Source: an uncultured Prevotellaceae bacterium
GTDB lineage: Bacteria; Bacteroidota; Bacteroidia; Bacteroidales; Bacteroidaceae
Direction of reading: 5' to 3'
Assembly (NCBI GenBank): GCA_937891085.1
Contig: CALAEY010000064.1
Location: 1-17,922, forward strand
DNA: 17,922 nt
Below, piece after piece: positions 7,095 through 14,053 of this stretch. Positions within the stretch are counted from its first letter, which is position 1. Each line of letters starts with the position of its first letter. Position numbers and translations under genes: made by a program. The notes beneath the pieces are model-generated. The model was not told where the DNA came from, searched no databases, and saw nothing but the letters and a program-made list of their open reading frames with translations.

Positions 7095-8135
7095 ATGGTA
7101 AGAACATTTCAGATAGAAGCTCATAACGAAGACATTAAGCCTCTGATAATAGATAAGATAGACAATCTTACTAAACCAAAAGGTTCACTTGGAACTCTGG
7201 AGGAAATTGCCCTCCAAGTGGCCCTGATCCAGCAGACATTGGAGCCTGTACTGAGAAAGCCGCAGAACATTCTCTTCGCTGCCGATCATGGCATCCTGGA
7301 GGAAGGAGTGAGCCCTACGCCACGTGAGGTAACTTGGCAACAGGTGCTGCACTACACCCGCGGTGGGGCTGGTGTGAATGTGTTCTGCGAGCAACATGGA
7401 TTTGGCCTGAAGGTGGTAGATGCAGGCGTGGACTATGACTTTCAAGGTCACCCGAGTGTGATAGACATGAAGGTGCGCCGTGGCACCCGCAATTTCCTGC
7501 ATGAATCTGCCATGACGAAGGAAGAGCTGGAGCTTTGCCTTGAACGAGGGGCTCAGGTAGTTCGTCAGTGCATCGCTGAAGGCAGTAATGTGCTGAGTTT
7601 CGGAGAGATGGGCGCTGGAAACACGTCCGCAGCCTCTGTTTGGATGCACCTTTTCACGGCCCTACCACTGGAAAAGTGCGTGGGGGCTGGCAGCGGACTT
7701 AATCAGGCTGGCGTGCAGCATAAGCTTGAGGTTCTCCAGCAAGCCCTGCAGAATTATAAAGGAAATGGTTCTGCATTGGATATCATGACTTATTTCGGTG
7801 GCTATGAGTTGGTGATGGCCGTTGGTGCCATGCTTCAGGCTGCTGAGAGCCGCGTGCTGATATTGGTAGATGGTTTCTTGATGACGGCCTGCATGCTAGC
7901 AGCTGCACAGCTTTACCCAGAGGTAACGCGCTATGCCATCTATGGGCATTGTGGCGATGAGAGCGGCCATCGGTTGTTGCTGGATGCCCTGCATGCCAAA
8001 CCCCTGCTGAGCTTGGGCATGAGGCTGGGAGAAGGTACTGGAGCCATTGTGGCCTACCCCATTGTGGAGTCAGCTCTCTGCATGCTGAATGGCATGGAAA
8101 GCTTTAAGAAGACATCCGTGACGAAATACTTTTAG
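7095..8135 (+). CDS. cobT: Nicotinate-nucleotide--dimethylbenzimidazole phosphoribosyltransferase
   Basis: CobT makes alpha-ribazole 5'-phosphate from dimethylbenzimidazole and nicotinate mononucleotide, supplying the lower ligand of cobalamin. The 346-aa product matches the full family length. Visible motifs are NLTKPKGSLGTLEEIA near residues 18-33, FAADHGI, SFGEMGAGNTSAASVW in the middle, AGSGLNQAGV, and MRLGEGTGA near the end with Glu313 in the position of the catalytic glutamate. The ATG at 7095 gives MVRTFQIEAH; a longer in-frame extension overlapping cobU is not supported. It is co-transcribed with cobU and followed after 16 bp by cobS. Confidence 0.95.
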   Translation: MVRTFQIEAHNEDIKPLIIDKIDNLTKPKGSLGTLEEIALQVALIQQTLEPVLRKPQNILFAADHGILEEGVSPTPREVTWQQVLHYTRGGAGVNVFCEQHGFGLKVVDAGVDYDFQGHPSVIDMKVRRGTRNFLHESAMTKEELELCLERGAQVVRQCIAEGSNVLSFGEMGAGNTSAASVWMHLFTALPLEKCVGAGSGLNQAGVQHKLEVLQQALQNYKGNGSALDIMTYFGGYELVMAVGAMLQAAESRVLILVDGFLMTACMLAAAQLYPEVTRYAIYGHCGDESGHRLLLDALHAKPLLSLGMRLGEGTGAIVAYPIVESALCMLNGMESFKKTSVTKYF

Positions 8136-8151
8136 AGATTGAGAATTGAAA

Positions 8152-8889
8152 ATGAAACACCTTTTAGCCGCATTGATGTTTTTCACCCGACTGCCCTTCT
8201 GGCGCATTTGCGAGGTGCCTGCCGTTTACTTCAAGCGGGTAGTGCCACTATGGCCATTGGCTGGATGGCTCACGGGAGGCATCATGGCTGGGGTGCTGTG
8301 GCTGGCTGCTCAAGTGTTCCCGCTGAGTGTGGCGTGGATCTTAGCTATCGTTTCTCGCCTGCTAGTGACAGGATGCCTACATGAAGACGGACTGGCCGAC
8401 TTCTGCGATGGCTTTGGCGGAGGAACTACGCGAGAGAAGGTGCTGAGCATCATGAAGGACTCACACATAGGCACTTATGGCGTCATCGGACTGGTGGTCT
8501 ACTTCCTCCTACTGACGCAGGCCTCACACCTCGGATTGGAGAATCTGCTCCCCATCGTAGTGGTGGCTGATGTCTGGAGCAAGATGTGTGCCGCTCACAT
8601 CATCTGCTTCCTGCCCTACTGCCGTAAGGCGGAAGAAGCAAAGATACAAACCATCTATGACCGTATGACCTGGCAGGAGCGGCTACTGTGTATCGCTGCT
8701 GGTTTGGTGCCAGTCTTGGTATTCCTGCCACATACGCTGTTGCCAGCCCTCCTTGCTCCGATGGCAGTCTGTGCGCTGCTCATGCTGCTGATGAAACAGC
8801 GCATCGGAGGCTATACGGGCGACTGCTGTGGAGCCACGTTCCTAATAGCTGAAATGAGCTTCTACTTATGCTGCTTAGCTTTGTTGTAA
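8152..8889 (+). CDS. cobS: Adenosylcobinamide-GDP ribazoletransferase (cobalamin synthase)
   Basis: CobS is an integral membrane enzyme that joins adenosyl-GDP-cobinamide to alpha-ribazole(-phosphate), the last joining step of cobalamin synthesis. The 245-aa protein has several hydrophobic helices and the family's acidic metal-binding motif HEDGLADFCDGFGGG near residues 74-88, then MKDSHIGTYGVIGL and, near the C-terminus, KQRIGGYTGDCCGA. I prefer the ATG at 8152 (MKHLLAALMFFTRLP) over a TTG two codons earlier. Its last codons overlap a promoter-like sequence that probably serves cobC. Confidence 0.93.
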   Translation: MKHLLAALMFFTRLPFWRICEVPAVYFKRVVPLWPLAGWLTGGIMAGVLWLAAQVFPLSVAWILAIVSRLLVTGCLHEDGLADFCDGFGGGTTREKVLSIMKDSHIGTYGVIGLVVYFLLLTQASHLGLENLLPIVVVADVWSKMCAAHIICFLPYCRKAEEAKIQTIYDRMTWQERLLCIAAGLVPVLVFLPHTLLPALLAPMAVCALLMLLMKQRIGGYTGDCCGATFLIAEMSFYLCCLALL

Positions 8890-8911
8890 ACCAACGAGTT
8901 ATATAATTTTG
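8880..8911 (+). promoter_or_regulatory. Predicted promoter for cobC inside the end of cobS
   Basis: TTTG (8880-8883) and TAATTTTG (8904-8911) are separated by 20 bp, a good fit to the Bacteroidota TTTG-N19/21-TAnnTTTG promoter. Initiation would fall near 8918, about 12 bp before the cobC start. The -33 part overlaps the cobS stop region. Confidence 0.6.
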
Positions 8912-8929
8912 ATAAAGTAAATAGTAAAT

Positions 8930-9466
8930 ATGATAATCACTCTGATCAGACATACTTCAGTAGATGTTCCAGCAGGGGTCTGCTATGGACATACAGACGT
9001 TCCATTGAAGGATTCATTCGAGCAGGAGGCTGCCGTGACTAAGAAAAATCTGGAGCCACTGGAACCTTTCGACAAAGTGTATTGCAGTCCGCTGAGCCGC
9101 TGTGTGAAGTTGGCCACCGACTGCGGCTACCCCGACGCTGAGCGCGATGATCGCATCAAGGAGCTCAACTTCGGTGCTTGGGAGATGCAGAAGTTTGATG
9201 AGATCAAGGATCCACATCTACAAGAATGGTTTGACGACTACCTGCATGTGCCAGTGACCGATGGCGAAAGCTTCATGCAGCTCTACCAGCGCGTGGCCGC
9301 CTTCCTCGATGAGTTGAGGCAGAAACCCTATGAGCATGTGGCAGTCTTCGCTCACGGTGGTGTGTTGGTCTGCGCTCAAGCCTATGCCGGCCTTGTCAAG
9401 TTTGAAGAAGCCTTTAGCGCACTCACGCCGTATGGAGGAGTTATTACGTTAAACATTAAACGTTAA
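8930..9466 (+). CDS. cobC: Alpha-ribazole phosphatase, histidine phosphatase family
   Basis: This is a phosphoglycerate-mutase-like phosphatase expected to remove the 5'-phosphate from alpha-ribazole phosphate (or adenosylcobalamin phosphate). The 178-aa product has the catalytic LIRHTSV near the N-terminus (phospho-accepting His8), the SPLSRC arginine (Arg57), the ELNFGAWE segment (Glu78 and Glu85) and the second histidine in VFAHGGVL (His142). The family has many members of other specificity, but the position after cobS supports CobC. The last residues TLNIKR and the stop are encoded by the first copies of a heptamer repeat that continues past the gene. Confidence 0.88.
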   Translation: MIITLIRHTSVDVPAGVCYGHTDVPLKDSFEQEAAVTKKNLEPLEPFDKVYCSPLSRCVKLATDCGYPDAERDDRIKELNFGAWEMQKFDEIKDPHLQEWFDDYLHVPVTDGESFMQLYQRVAAFLDELRQKPYEHVAVFAHGGVLVCAQAYAGLVKFEEAFSALTPYGGVITLNIKR

Positions 9467-9513
9467 ACATTAAACGTTAAACATTAAACATTAAACGTTA
9501 AACATTAAACATT
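9446..9513. repeat. Heptamer tandem repeat AACRTTA between cobC and nhaC
   Basis: About ten copies of a 7-bp unit, aacatta or aacgtta, run without interruption. The fourth-base order is G,A,G,A,G,A,A,G,A,A. The array begins inside the cobC 3' end, contains its stop codon, and ends 4 bp before the nhaC ATG at 9518. A 7-bp unit not divisible by 3 and a length prone to slippage mean copy number could vary. Confidence 0.95.
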
Positions 9514-9517
9514 GTGC

Positions 9518-10809
9518 ATGAATACAACGAAACAAAATATTAAAGGCTTCATCGCATTAAGTCCGCTGGTGGTGTTTCTGTGCCTCTATCTGGTGACATC
9601 ACTGCTGTTGGATGACTTCTATGCCGTGCCCATCACGTGGCCTTTCTGGTGTCGTCTGTCTATGCTATCAGCGTAACGACCGACCTGCACCTCACCGACC
9701 GCATACACCAGTTCTCCAAGGGGGCTGCCGACAAGAACATCATGCTCATGATTTGGATATTCATCATGGCCGGAGCCTTTGCGCAGAGTGCCAAGGCCAT
9801 GGGAGCCATCGATGCTACCGTCAACCTCACCCTCTCCGTGCTACCCAGCCAGTTCCTCATCGGAGGCATCTTCCTGGCAGCCTGCTTCATCTCTGTGTCC
9901 ATAGGCACCAGCGTGGGCACCATCGCTGCCCTGACGCCTGTAGCCATCGGACTGGCCGAACATACTGGCATCGACCTCGCCTACATGGTCGCAGTAGTGG
10001 TAGGAGGCTCTTTCTTCGGAGACAACCTCTCATTCATCAGCGATACCACCATTGCCGCTACCACCACACAGCACTGCCAGATGCGCGATAAGTTCCGCGT
10101 GAACATCCTCATCGTGCTGCCAGCCGCCCTCATCGTGCTTGGCATCTACTTCGTGCAAGGTTTCTCCCTGAATGCCACTGCCGAGATAGGACCTATCGAG
10201 TGGGTGAAGGTGATTCCCTACCTGCTGGTACTCATCACTGCCCTACTGGGCATGAATGTGATGGCTGTGCTGTTTCTGGGCTTGATTTCCACAGGCCTCA
10301 TCGGTCTCTGCACCGATATGACCATTCTGGGATGGTTTCAGGCCATGGGCGAAGGCATACTGGGCATGAGTGAGCTCATCATAGTCACCCTGCTGGCTGG
10401 AGGCATGCTGGAGCTGATAAGGCACAATGGCGGCATCGACTTCATCATCGAGAAGCTGACCCGCCATATCAGTGGGAAGCGAGGCGCAGAGTTCACCATC
10501 GCTGCTCTGGTGAGCATGGCCAACCTCTGCACTGCCAACAACACTATTGCCATCCTGACCACCGGACAGTTGGCCCATGACATCTCCGAAAAGTTCAGTC
10601 TGAACCCCAAGCGCGTGGCCAGCATCCTAGATACCTTCTCCTGCCTGGTACAAGGCCTCATCCCCTACGGTGCTCAGATGCTGATAGCTGCCGGACTGGC
10701 TCAGATCTCGCCAGCCTCTATCATTGGGCACCTCTACTACCCACTCTGCATGGGAATTTGTGCCATTTTGGCCATTATTTTCAGGTATCCGAGAAGATTT
10801 AGCCGTTAA
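9518..10809 (+). pseudogene. nhaC: NhaC-family Na+/H+ antiporter, frameshifted near the 5' end
   Basis: The protein would exchange Na+ for H+ across the inner membrane and has many hydrophobic helices. Two frames carry it. Frame one, from ATG 9518, gives MNTTKQNIKGFIALSPLVVF through FYAVPIT and then hits a stop at 9674-9676. The next frame, open from 9637 to 10809, continues with VAFLVSSVYAISVT, ISVSIGTSVGTIAALTPVA and VVVGGSFFGDNLSFISDTTI, all characteristic of NhaC. The two join perfectly if one base is added between ACG and TGG at 9635-9640 (VPIT then VAFLV). The gene is therefore missing one nucleotide there. GTG 9637 could restart translation without the first membrane helix. There is no slippery run at the site, so programmed slippage is unlikely. 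Sequencing error or a real recent mutation remain. Confidence 0.85.
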
Positions 10810-10812
10810 TAA

Positions 10813-10844
10813 TTTGTTCACCTTAAAATTTATTGCTACCTTTG
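10813..10844 (+). promoter_or_regulatory. Predicted promoter for rpsP
   Basis: TTTG (10813-10816), 20 bp spacer, TACCTTTG (10837-10844): an almost ideal Bacteroidota housekeeping promoter. It implies a 5' leader of about 60 bp that is AT-rich and has no clear Shine-Dalgarno sequence. The promoter starts 4 bp after the nhaC stop. Confidence 0.8.
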
Positions 10845-10910
10845 CGCCCGCTATTATGGATTAGTAGCACTAGTTATCAATTTTATTAACTTAACAAAAA
10901 ATTATTTTAA

Positions 10911-11456
10911 ATGGCAACAAGAATTAGATTGCAGCGTCATGGTCGTAAAGGCTACGCTTTCTACGGCATCGTGATTGCGCACTCACAGGCTCCACGTGAT
11001 GGACGCTTCATTGAGAAGATTGGTACTTACAACCCAAACACCAATCCTGCCACAGTAGAATTGAACTTTGAGCGCGCCCTGTATTGGGTTATGACAGGCG
11101 CACAGCCAACCGACACCGTTCGCAACATCCTTTCTCGTGAAGGTGTGTACATGAAGAAGCACTTGCTGGGTGGTGTTCAGAAAGGTGCCTTTGATGAGGC
11201 CGCTGCTGAGGCAAAGTTCGATGCATGGAAGAAGAGCAAGACTGCCGCTCTGGCCGCAGCTAAGACTAAGGCTGCTGACGCTAAGAAAGAGGTAAGCAAG
11301 GCTCGTTTGGAAGCAGAAAAGAAAGTAAACGAAGTGAAAGCTAAGGCTCTCGCGGAGAAGAAGGCTGCTGAAGAAGCTGCCAAGGCTGCCGAGGAAGCTG
11401 CCGCTAAGGCTGCTGAACAGGCTCCTACTGCTCCAGAAGCTCCTGCTGCAGAATAA
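10911..11456 (+). CDS. rpsP: 30S ribosomal protein S16 with long C-terminal tail
   Basis: This is a small-subunit ribosomal protein that stabilises 16S rRNA folding. Residues 1 to about 80 are the conserved S16 domain: MATRIRLQRHGRKGYAFYGI, then RDGRFIEKIGTYNPN and TVRNILSREGVYMKK. The total of 181 aa is about twice that of E. coli S16. The extra part (about 105-181) is almost only Ala, Lys and Glu with a Pro/Ala end, likely a solvent-exposed helix or coiled coil. Longer S16 tails occur in Bacteroidota. It stands alone here rather than with trmD and rplS, with its own promoter and terminator. Confidence 0.95.
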   Translation: MATRIRLQRHGRKGYAFYGIVIAHSQAPRDGRFIEKIGTYNPNTNPATVELNFERALYWVMTGAQPTDTVRNILSREGVYMKKHLLGGVQKGAFDEAAAEAKFDAWKKSKTAALAAAKTKAADAKKEVSKARLEAEKKVNEVKAKALAEKKAAEEAAKAAEEAAAKAAEQAPTAPEAPAAE

Positions 11457-11497
11457 CAGCAGTATTTTTACAACAATTGGGATTAAAACTATAGGGT

Positions 11498-11525
11498 CCC
11501 CTCTGCCACCCGGCAGGGGGGATTT
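11498..11525 (+). terminator. Rho-independent terminator of rpsP
   Basis: The stem CCCCTCTGCC / GGCAGGGGGG (11498-11507 with 11512-11521, one G-T wobble) has a 4-base loop, followed by a T-rich stretch ATTTCTTTT. It begins 41 bp after the rpsP stop. Confidence 0.8.
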
Positions 11526-11534
11526 CTTTTGCTT

Positions 11535-11713
11535 AGCGTCACGCGTCACAACGTCACAACGGTTTTAGGAAGTGGTATACAGAGGGGTAAAAAATATTTA
11601 CTATATATATTTATATATATATATAAATATATATAGTAAAATTCTACTTAGGTCTTCTGGAGAAAAAGGGATAGGCTTCCAAAAATGCTTGTGACGTTGT
11701 GACGCGTGACGCT
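11535..11713. repeat. 179-bp nested inverted-repeat element (MITE-like)
   Basis: The outer arms are a perfect 25-bp inverted repeat (11535-11559 and 11689-11713). Each arm holds three GTCAC words in tandem (GCGTCAC, GCGTCAC, AACGTCAC). With four mismatches the arms extend to 38 bp (to 11572 and from 11676), ending in GGAAG/CTTCC. In the centre is a separate perfect 44-bp palindrome made only of A and T apart from one C and one G (11597-11640). No credible ORF lies inside and no clear target-site duplication is seen. It fits a miniature inverted-repeat transposable element or a large structured intergenic repeat. I cannot tell which. Confidence 0.85.
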
Positions 11714-11817
11714 TGAGGGTATCCTCGTAGAAAAACCATCGCCCACGCGAGGAAAAAAAATTTACATCGGGAGCAAAAAAAATGGCCAAAAATTCGAAAA
11801 CCGCAAATTAGAAGTTG

Positions 11818-11825
11818 TACCTTTG
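11818..11825 (+). promoter_or_regulatory. Predicted promoter -7 element for the lipoprotein thioredoxin
   Basis: TACCTTTG matches TAnnTTTG, 29 bp before the ATG. A TTCG at 11793-11796 could be a degenerate -33 element with 21 bp spacing. Confidence 0.7.
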
Positions 11826-11854
11826 TAGCCGCTAAACAAAATCATATAAAGCAA

Positions 11855-12958
11855 ATGAAGAAATTCTTATTCCTCGTTGCAACAGCAGCCATGTTCGCTG
11901 CCTGCAACAACAGCCAGAACGGCTATGTAATCAACGGCACCATTGAGGGCGCAGCAGATGGAGACAGCATCTACATCATGAACCTGAACTCACAGAACCC
12001 CGTTGCCACAGCAGCGACAGCCATCAAAGGTGGCAAGTTCACTTTCAAGGGTGTGCAGGACGTTCCTACCAACACCTATATCGCTTACAAGATCCAGGAT
12101 CCACAGGCTCGCAAATATGCCAACTTCTTCCTTGAGAACGGCACCATGACTGCCTTTTTGGGTGAGGAAAGCAACTATGTGAAGGGTACGCCAAACAACG
12201 ATGCCTTCGAGCAGTATAAGGAGGAGATCAAGGCCATGACCGATAAGATAGAGGCCGTGGAGGAGAAGCTGAAGGATGAATCGCTCACAGAAGAGCAGCA
12301 GAAAAACATCGAAGACCAGATTGACGGCTTAATGGACGAGTACTATGAAGTCTTCGAGCGCACCATCGACAAGAACATTACCAATCCTGTAGGCGTGAGT
12401 GTGCTGAAGTCATTCTACTACCAGATGGATGCAGATAAGTTGGCTGCAGCTCTGGATCAGATTCCTGCCGAACTGATGGAAGGCGACGAGACTCTGGCAC
12501 GCATCAAGGAGGTGGTTGCCAAGCAGTTGGCCACTGCTCCTGGACAGAAGTTCACCGACTTCGCCATGAAGACCCCTGATGATAAGGACATCAAGCTCTC
12601 CGACTATGCTGGTAAGGGCAAGATCGTCTTGGTGGACTTCTGGGCTAGCTGGTGCGGTCCTTGCCGTGTGGAGATGCCAAACGTGAAGGAAGCTTATGCC
12701 AAGTACAAGAACAAGGGCTTCGAAATCGTAGGTGTGTCTCTGGACCGCAACGTGGAAGACTGGAAGAAGGGCATCGAGGATCTGGGCATCACTTGGCCTC
12801 AGATGAGCGACGTGAAGTATTGGGATAGTGAAGCCGCTGGCATCTATGGCGTGCAGGCCATCCCTGCCACCGTGCTGATAGACAAGGACGGCACCATCCT
12901 GAAGCGCGACCTGCGCGGATCTGACCTGGCTGCAGAGCTGGAGAAATTGCTGGGATAA
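11855..12958 (+). CDS. Lipoprotein thioredoxin, TlpA/ResA type with DUF4369-like N-terminus
   Basis: This is a membrane-anchored periplasmic thiol-disulfide oxidoreductase of the type abundant in Bacteroidota. The first 17 residues form a lipoprotein signal (MKKFLFLVATAAMFAAC, acylated Cys17). Residues about 23-110 are a beta-rich DUF4369-like domain (GYVINGTIEGAADGDSIYIM). A helical, Glu/Lys-rich insert follows (about 120-200). The thioredoxin domain (about 230-367) has the redox motif WCGPC at 266-270 in VDFWASWCGPCRVEMP, then GFEIVGVSLD and the cis-Pro region VQAIPATVLIDKDG. The 367-aa length is normal. The gene has its own promoter. Partner proteins cannot be deduced. Confidence 0.92.
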   Translation: MKKFLFLVATAAMFAACNNSQNGYVINGTIEGAADGDSIYIMNLNSQNPVATAATAIKGGKFTFKGVQDVPTNTYIAYKIQDPQARKYANFFLENGTMTAFLGEESNYVKGTPNNDAFEQYKEEIKAMTDKIEAVEEKLKDESLTEEQQKNIEDQIDGLMDEYYEVFERTIDKNITNPVGVSVLKSFYYQMDADKLAAALDQIPAELMEGDETLARIKEVVAKQLATAPGQKFTDFAMKTPDDKDIKLSDYAGKGKIVLVDFWASWCGPCRVEMPNVKEAYAKYKNKGFEIVGVSLDRNVEDWKKGIEDLGITWPQMSDVKYWDSEAAGIYGVQAIPATVLIDKDGTILKRDLRGSDLAAELEKLLG

Positions 12959-12970
12959 TATTACTCTAAG

Positions 12971-13023
12971 CCACGGATTTATCGGATTACTAGGAATTAT
13001 ATGCGGTAAATCCGTAGTTTTTT
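12971..13023 (+). terminator. Probable terminator after the thioredoxin gene
   Basis: A stem containing ACGGATTTA and TAAATCCGT (about 14 bp with two mismatches) is followed by six T residues (13018-13023). The loop is long (about 19 bases), so it may act as an attenuator between the thioredoxin and esterase genes rather than a full stop. Confidence 0.6.
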
Positions 13024-13037
13024 AAAACACCAAATCA

Positions 13038-13997
13038 ATGAAAACAGTAAATATCTTGACATCAATGATGCTGACCGCCTGCCTTGCTGCTTGCAGCCAG
13101 CAACCTGTGAATCTGGATCATAGCGTAAAGACGATTCCTGCCTCCTACTATGAGGATGCCACCGAGCAAGGCAGTGTGGTGAAGTTCACCTACCAGACGC
13201 AGCTCCCTGATACGGATGAGCAAATAGAGAAGTATTGCTATGTCTATCTGCCTTACGGTTACCAAGAGAACGATAGCAAGCGCTACGACATCCTCTACTT
13301 CATGCACGGCGGTGGCAGCACACCGGAGAAATTCCTGGGTGGCAATGACTCTGTATCCGTGAACCGCAAGACGCTGGATCACATGATTCAGGATAAGCTC
13401 ATCAAACCGATGATCGTGGTGACTCCATCGTTCTACAGAAGCGACCGCACCGATACCATCGCCAATGCCGGCGACCTCGTGAAGCGTTTCCCAGAGGAAC
13501 TGACCAAAGCGCTGATTCCTGCCGTAGAAGGCAAGTTCCATACCTATGCCAAGAACACCACCCCAGAGGGATTGATCGCCTCTCGTGACCACAGAGCCTT
13601 CAGTGGCTTCTCAATGGGCAGTGTCACCACTTGGTGGGTGTTCAACAAAGCACTGGACTACTTCAAGTATTTCATGCCGCTGAGCGGTGATAGCTGGGTG
13701 GTACAGCAGATGGGTGGCTCACAGGCTCCAGAAGCCACTGCCGCAGCCCTCGCTGCTCCGCTGACAAATAATAAGAAGGATTTCTTCATCTTCTCTATCA
13801 CAGGAAGTGAAGACATGGCCGAGAAGTCGCTCACCCCGCAGATAGAAGCCATGAAACAGCAGCCTGCCTTCGTAGTGAACGATGATTTCCGCAAGGGTAA
13901 TCTCTACTACAGTATTCTGCCAGGTGGCAAGCATGAGAGCAGCACCTACGGTCCGCACTACATTTATACGGCGCTGCCGGAATTCTTTGCTCGCTGA
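13038..13997 (+). CDS. Lipoprotein alpha/beta-hydrolase esterase, CE1-like
   Basis: This is a predicted surface or periplasmic esterase of the feruloyl/acetyl-xylan esterase type (carbohydrate esterase family 1-like). Residues 1-19 are a lipoprotein signal with the lipobox LAAC (Cys19). The core begins with YCYVYLPYGYQENDSKRYDI and the oxyanion-side FMHGGG (88-93). The nucleophile elbow is GFSMGS (Ser192). Asp259 in TGSEDM and His299 in PGGKHESS complete a plausible triad. The order and spacing fit CE1 enzymes, which release ferulate or acetate from plant polysaccharide. The substrate here is inferred only from the family. No separate promoter is obvious. Expression may be read-through from the gene upstream. 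Confidence 0.82.
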   Translation: MKTVNILTSMMLTACLAACSQQPVNLDHSVKTIPASYYEDATEQGSVVKFTYQTQLPDTDEQIEKYCYVYLPYGYQENDSKRYDILYFMHGGGSTPEKFLGGNDSVSVNRKTLDHMIQDKLIKPMIVVTPSFYRSDRTDTIANAGDLVKRFPEELTKALIPAVEGKFHTYAKNTTPEGLIASRDHRAFSGFSMGSVTTWWVFNKALDYFKYFMPLSGDSWVVQQMGGSQAPEATAAALAAPLTNNKKDFFIFSITGSEDMAEKSLTPQIEAMKQQPAFVVNDDFRKGNLYYSILPGGKHESSTYGPHYIYTALPEFFAR

Positions 13998-14021
13998 TTC
14001 TTTCGAGCTTATCATAAACAG

Positions 14022-14048
14022 AAAGGGGTAACGAATCGTTACCCCTTT
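14022..14048. terminator. Bidirectional terminator between convergent genes
   Basis: A perfect 12-bp stem, AAAGGGGTAACG / CGTTACCCCTTT, with loop AAT lies between the esterase stop (13997) and the dctP stop (14054). Being symmetrical, it could end transcription from both sides. T-tracts after the stem are short. Confidence 0.85.
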
Positions 14049-14053
14049 CTTAT

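Larger units (their letters stand above)
11457..11854. other. 398-bp gene-free spacer between rpsP and the thioredoxin gene
   Basis: In order the spacer holds the rpsP terminator, the 179-bp inverted-repeat element, a stretch with A-tracts starting at 11731, 11753 and 11775 (22 bp apart, about two helical turns), and the promoter of the next gene. A 62-codon minus-strand frame over the palindrome is low-complexity and not a gene. Confidence 0.85.

Noticed and set aside
9446..9513. CRISPR-like array
   Set aside because: The units are 7 bp with no spacers, so this is a simple tandem repeat.
9518..9680. Programmed frameshift in nhaC
   Set aside because: There is no slippery heptamer at the junction, unlike the phage chaperone site, and NhaC is not known to use frameshifting.
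9612..10091. 159-codon plus-strand frame overlapping nhaC
   Set aside because: It is the third frame of nhaC, Cys/His/Arg-rich, without recognisable structure. The true restart frame is 9637-10809.
6481..10809. Direct repeat of 12 bp (TTTAGCCGTTAA) at 6481-6492 and 10798-10809 framing the cob-nhaC cluster
   Set aside because: A shared 12-mer is expected by chance several times in 18 kb, and flanking bases do not match, so it is not evidence for an insertion.
10983..11549. 188-codon minus-strand frame over rpsP
   Set aside because: Ser/Leu/Phe-rich antisense of the Ala/Lys-rich S16 tail.
11601..11789. Minus-strand ORF across the A/T palindrome
   Set aside because: Its C-terminal end is an Ile/Tyr/Lys run produced by the palindrome, and it has no start context.
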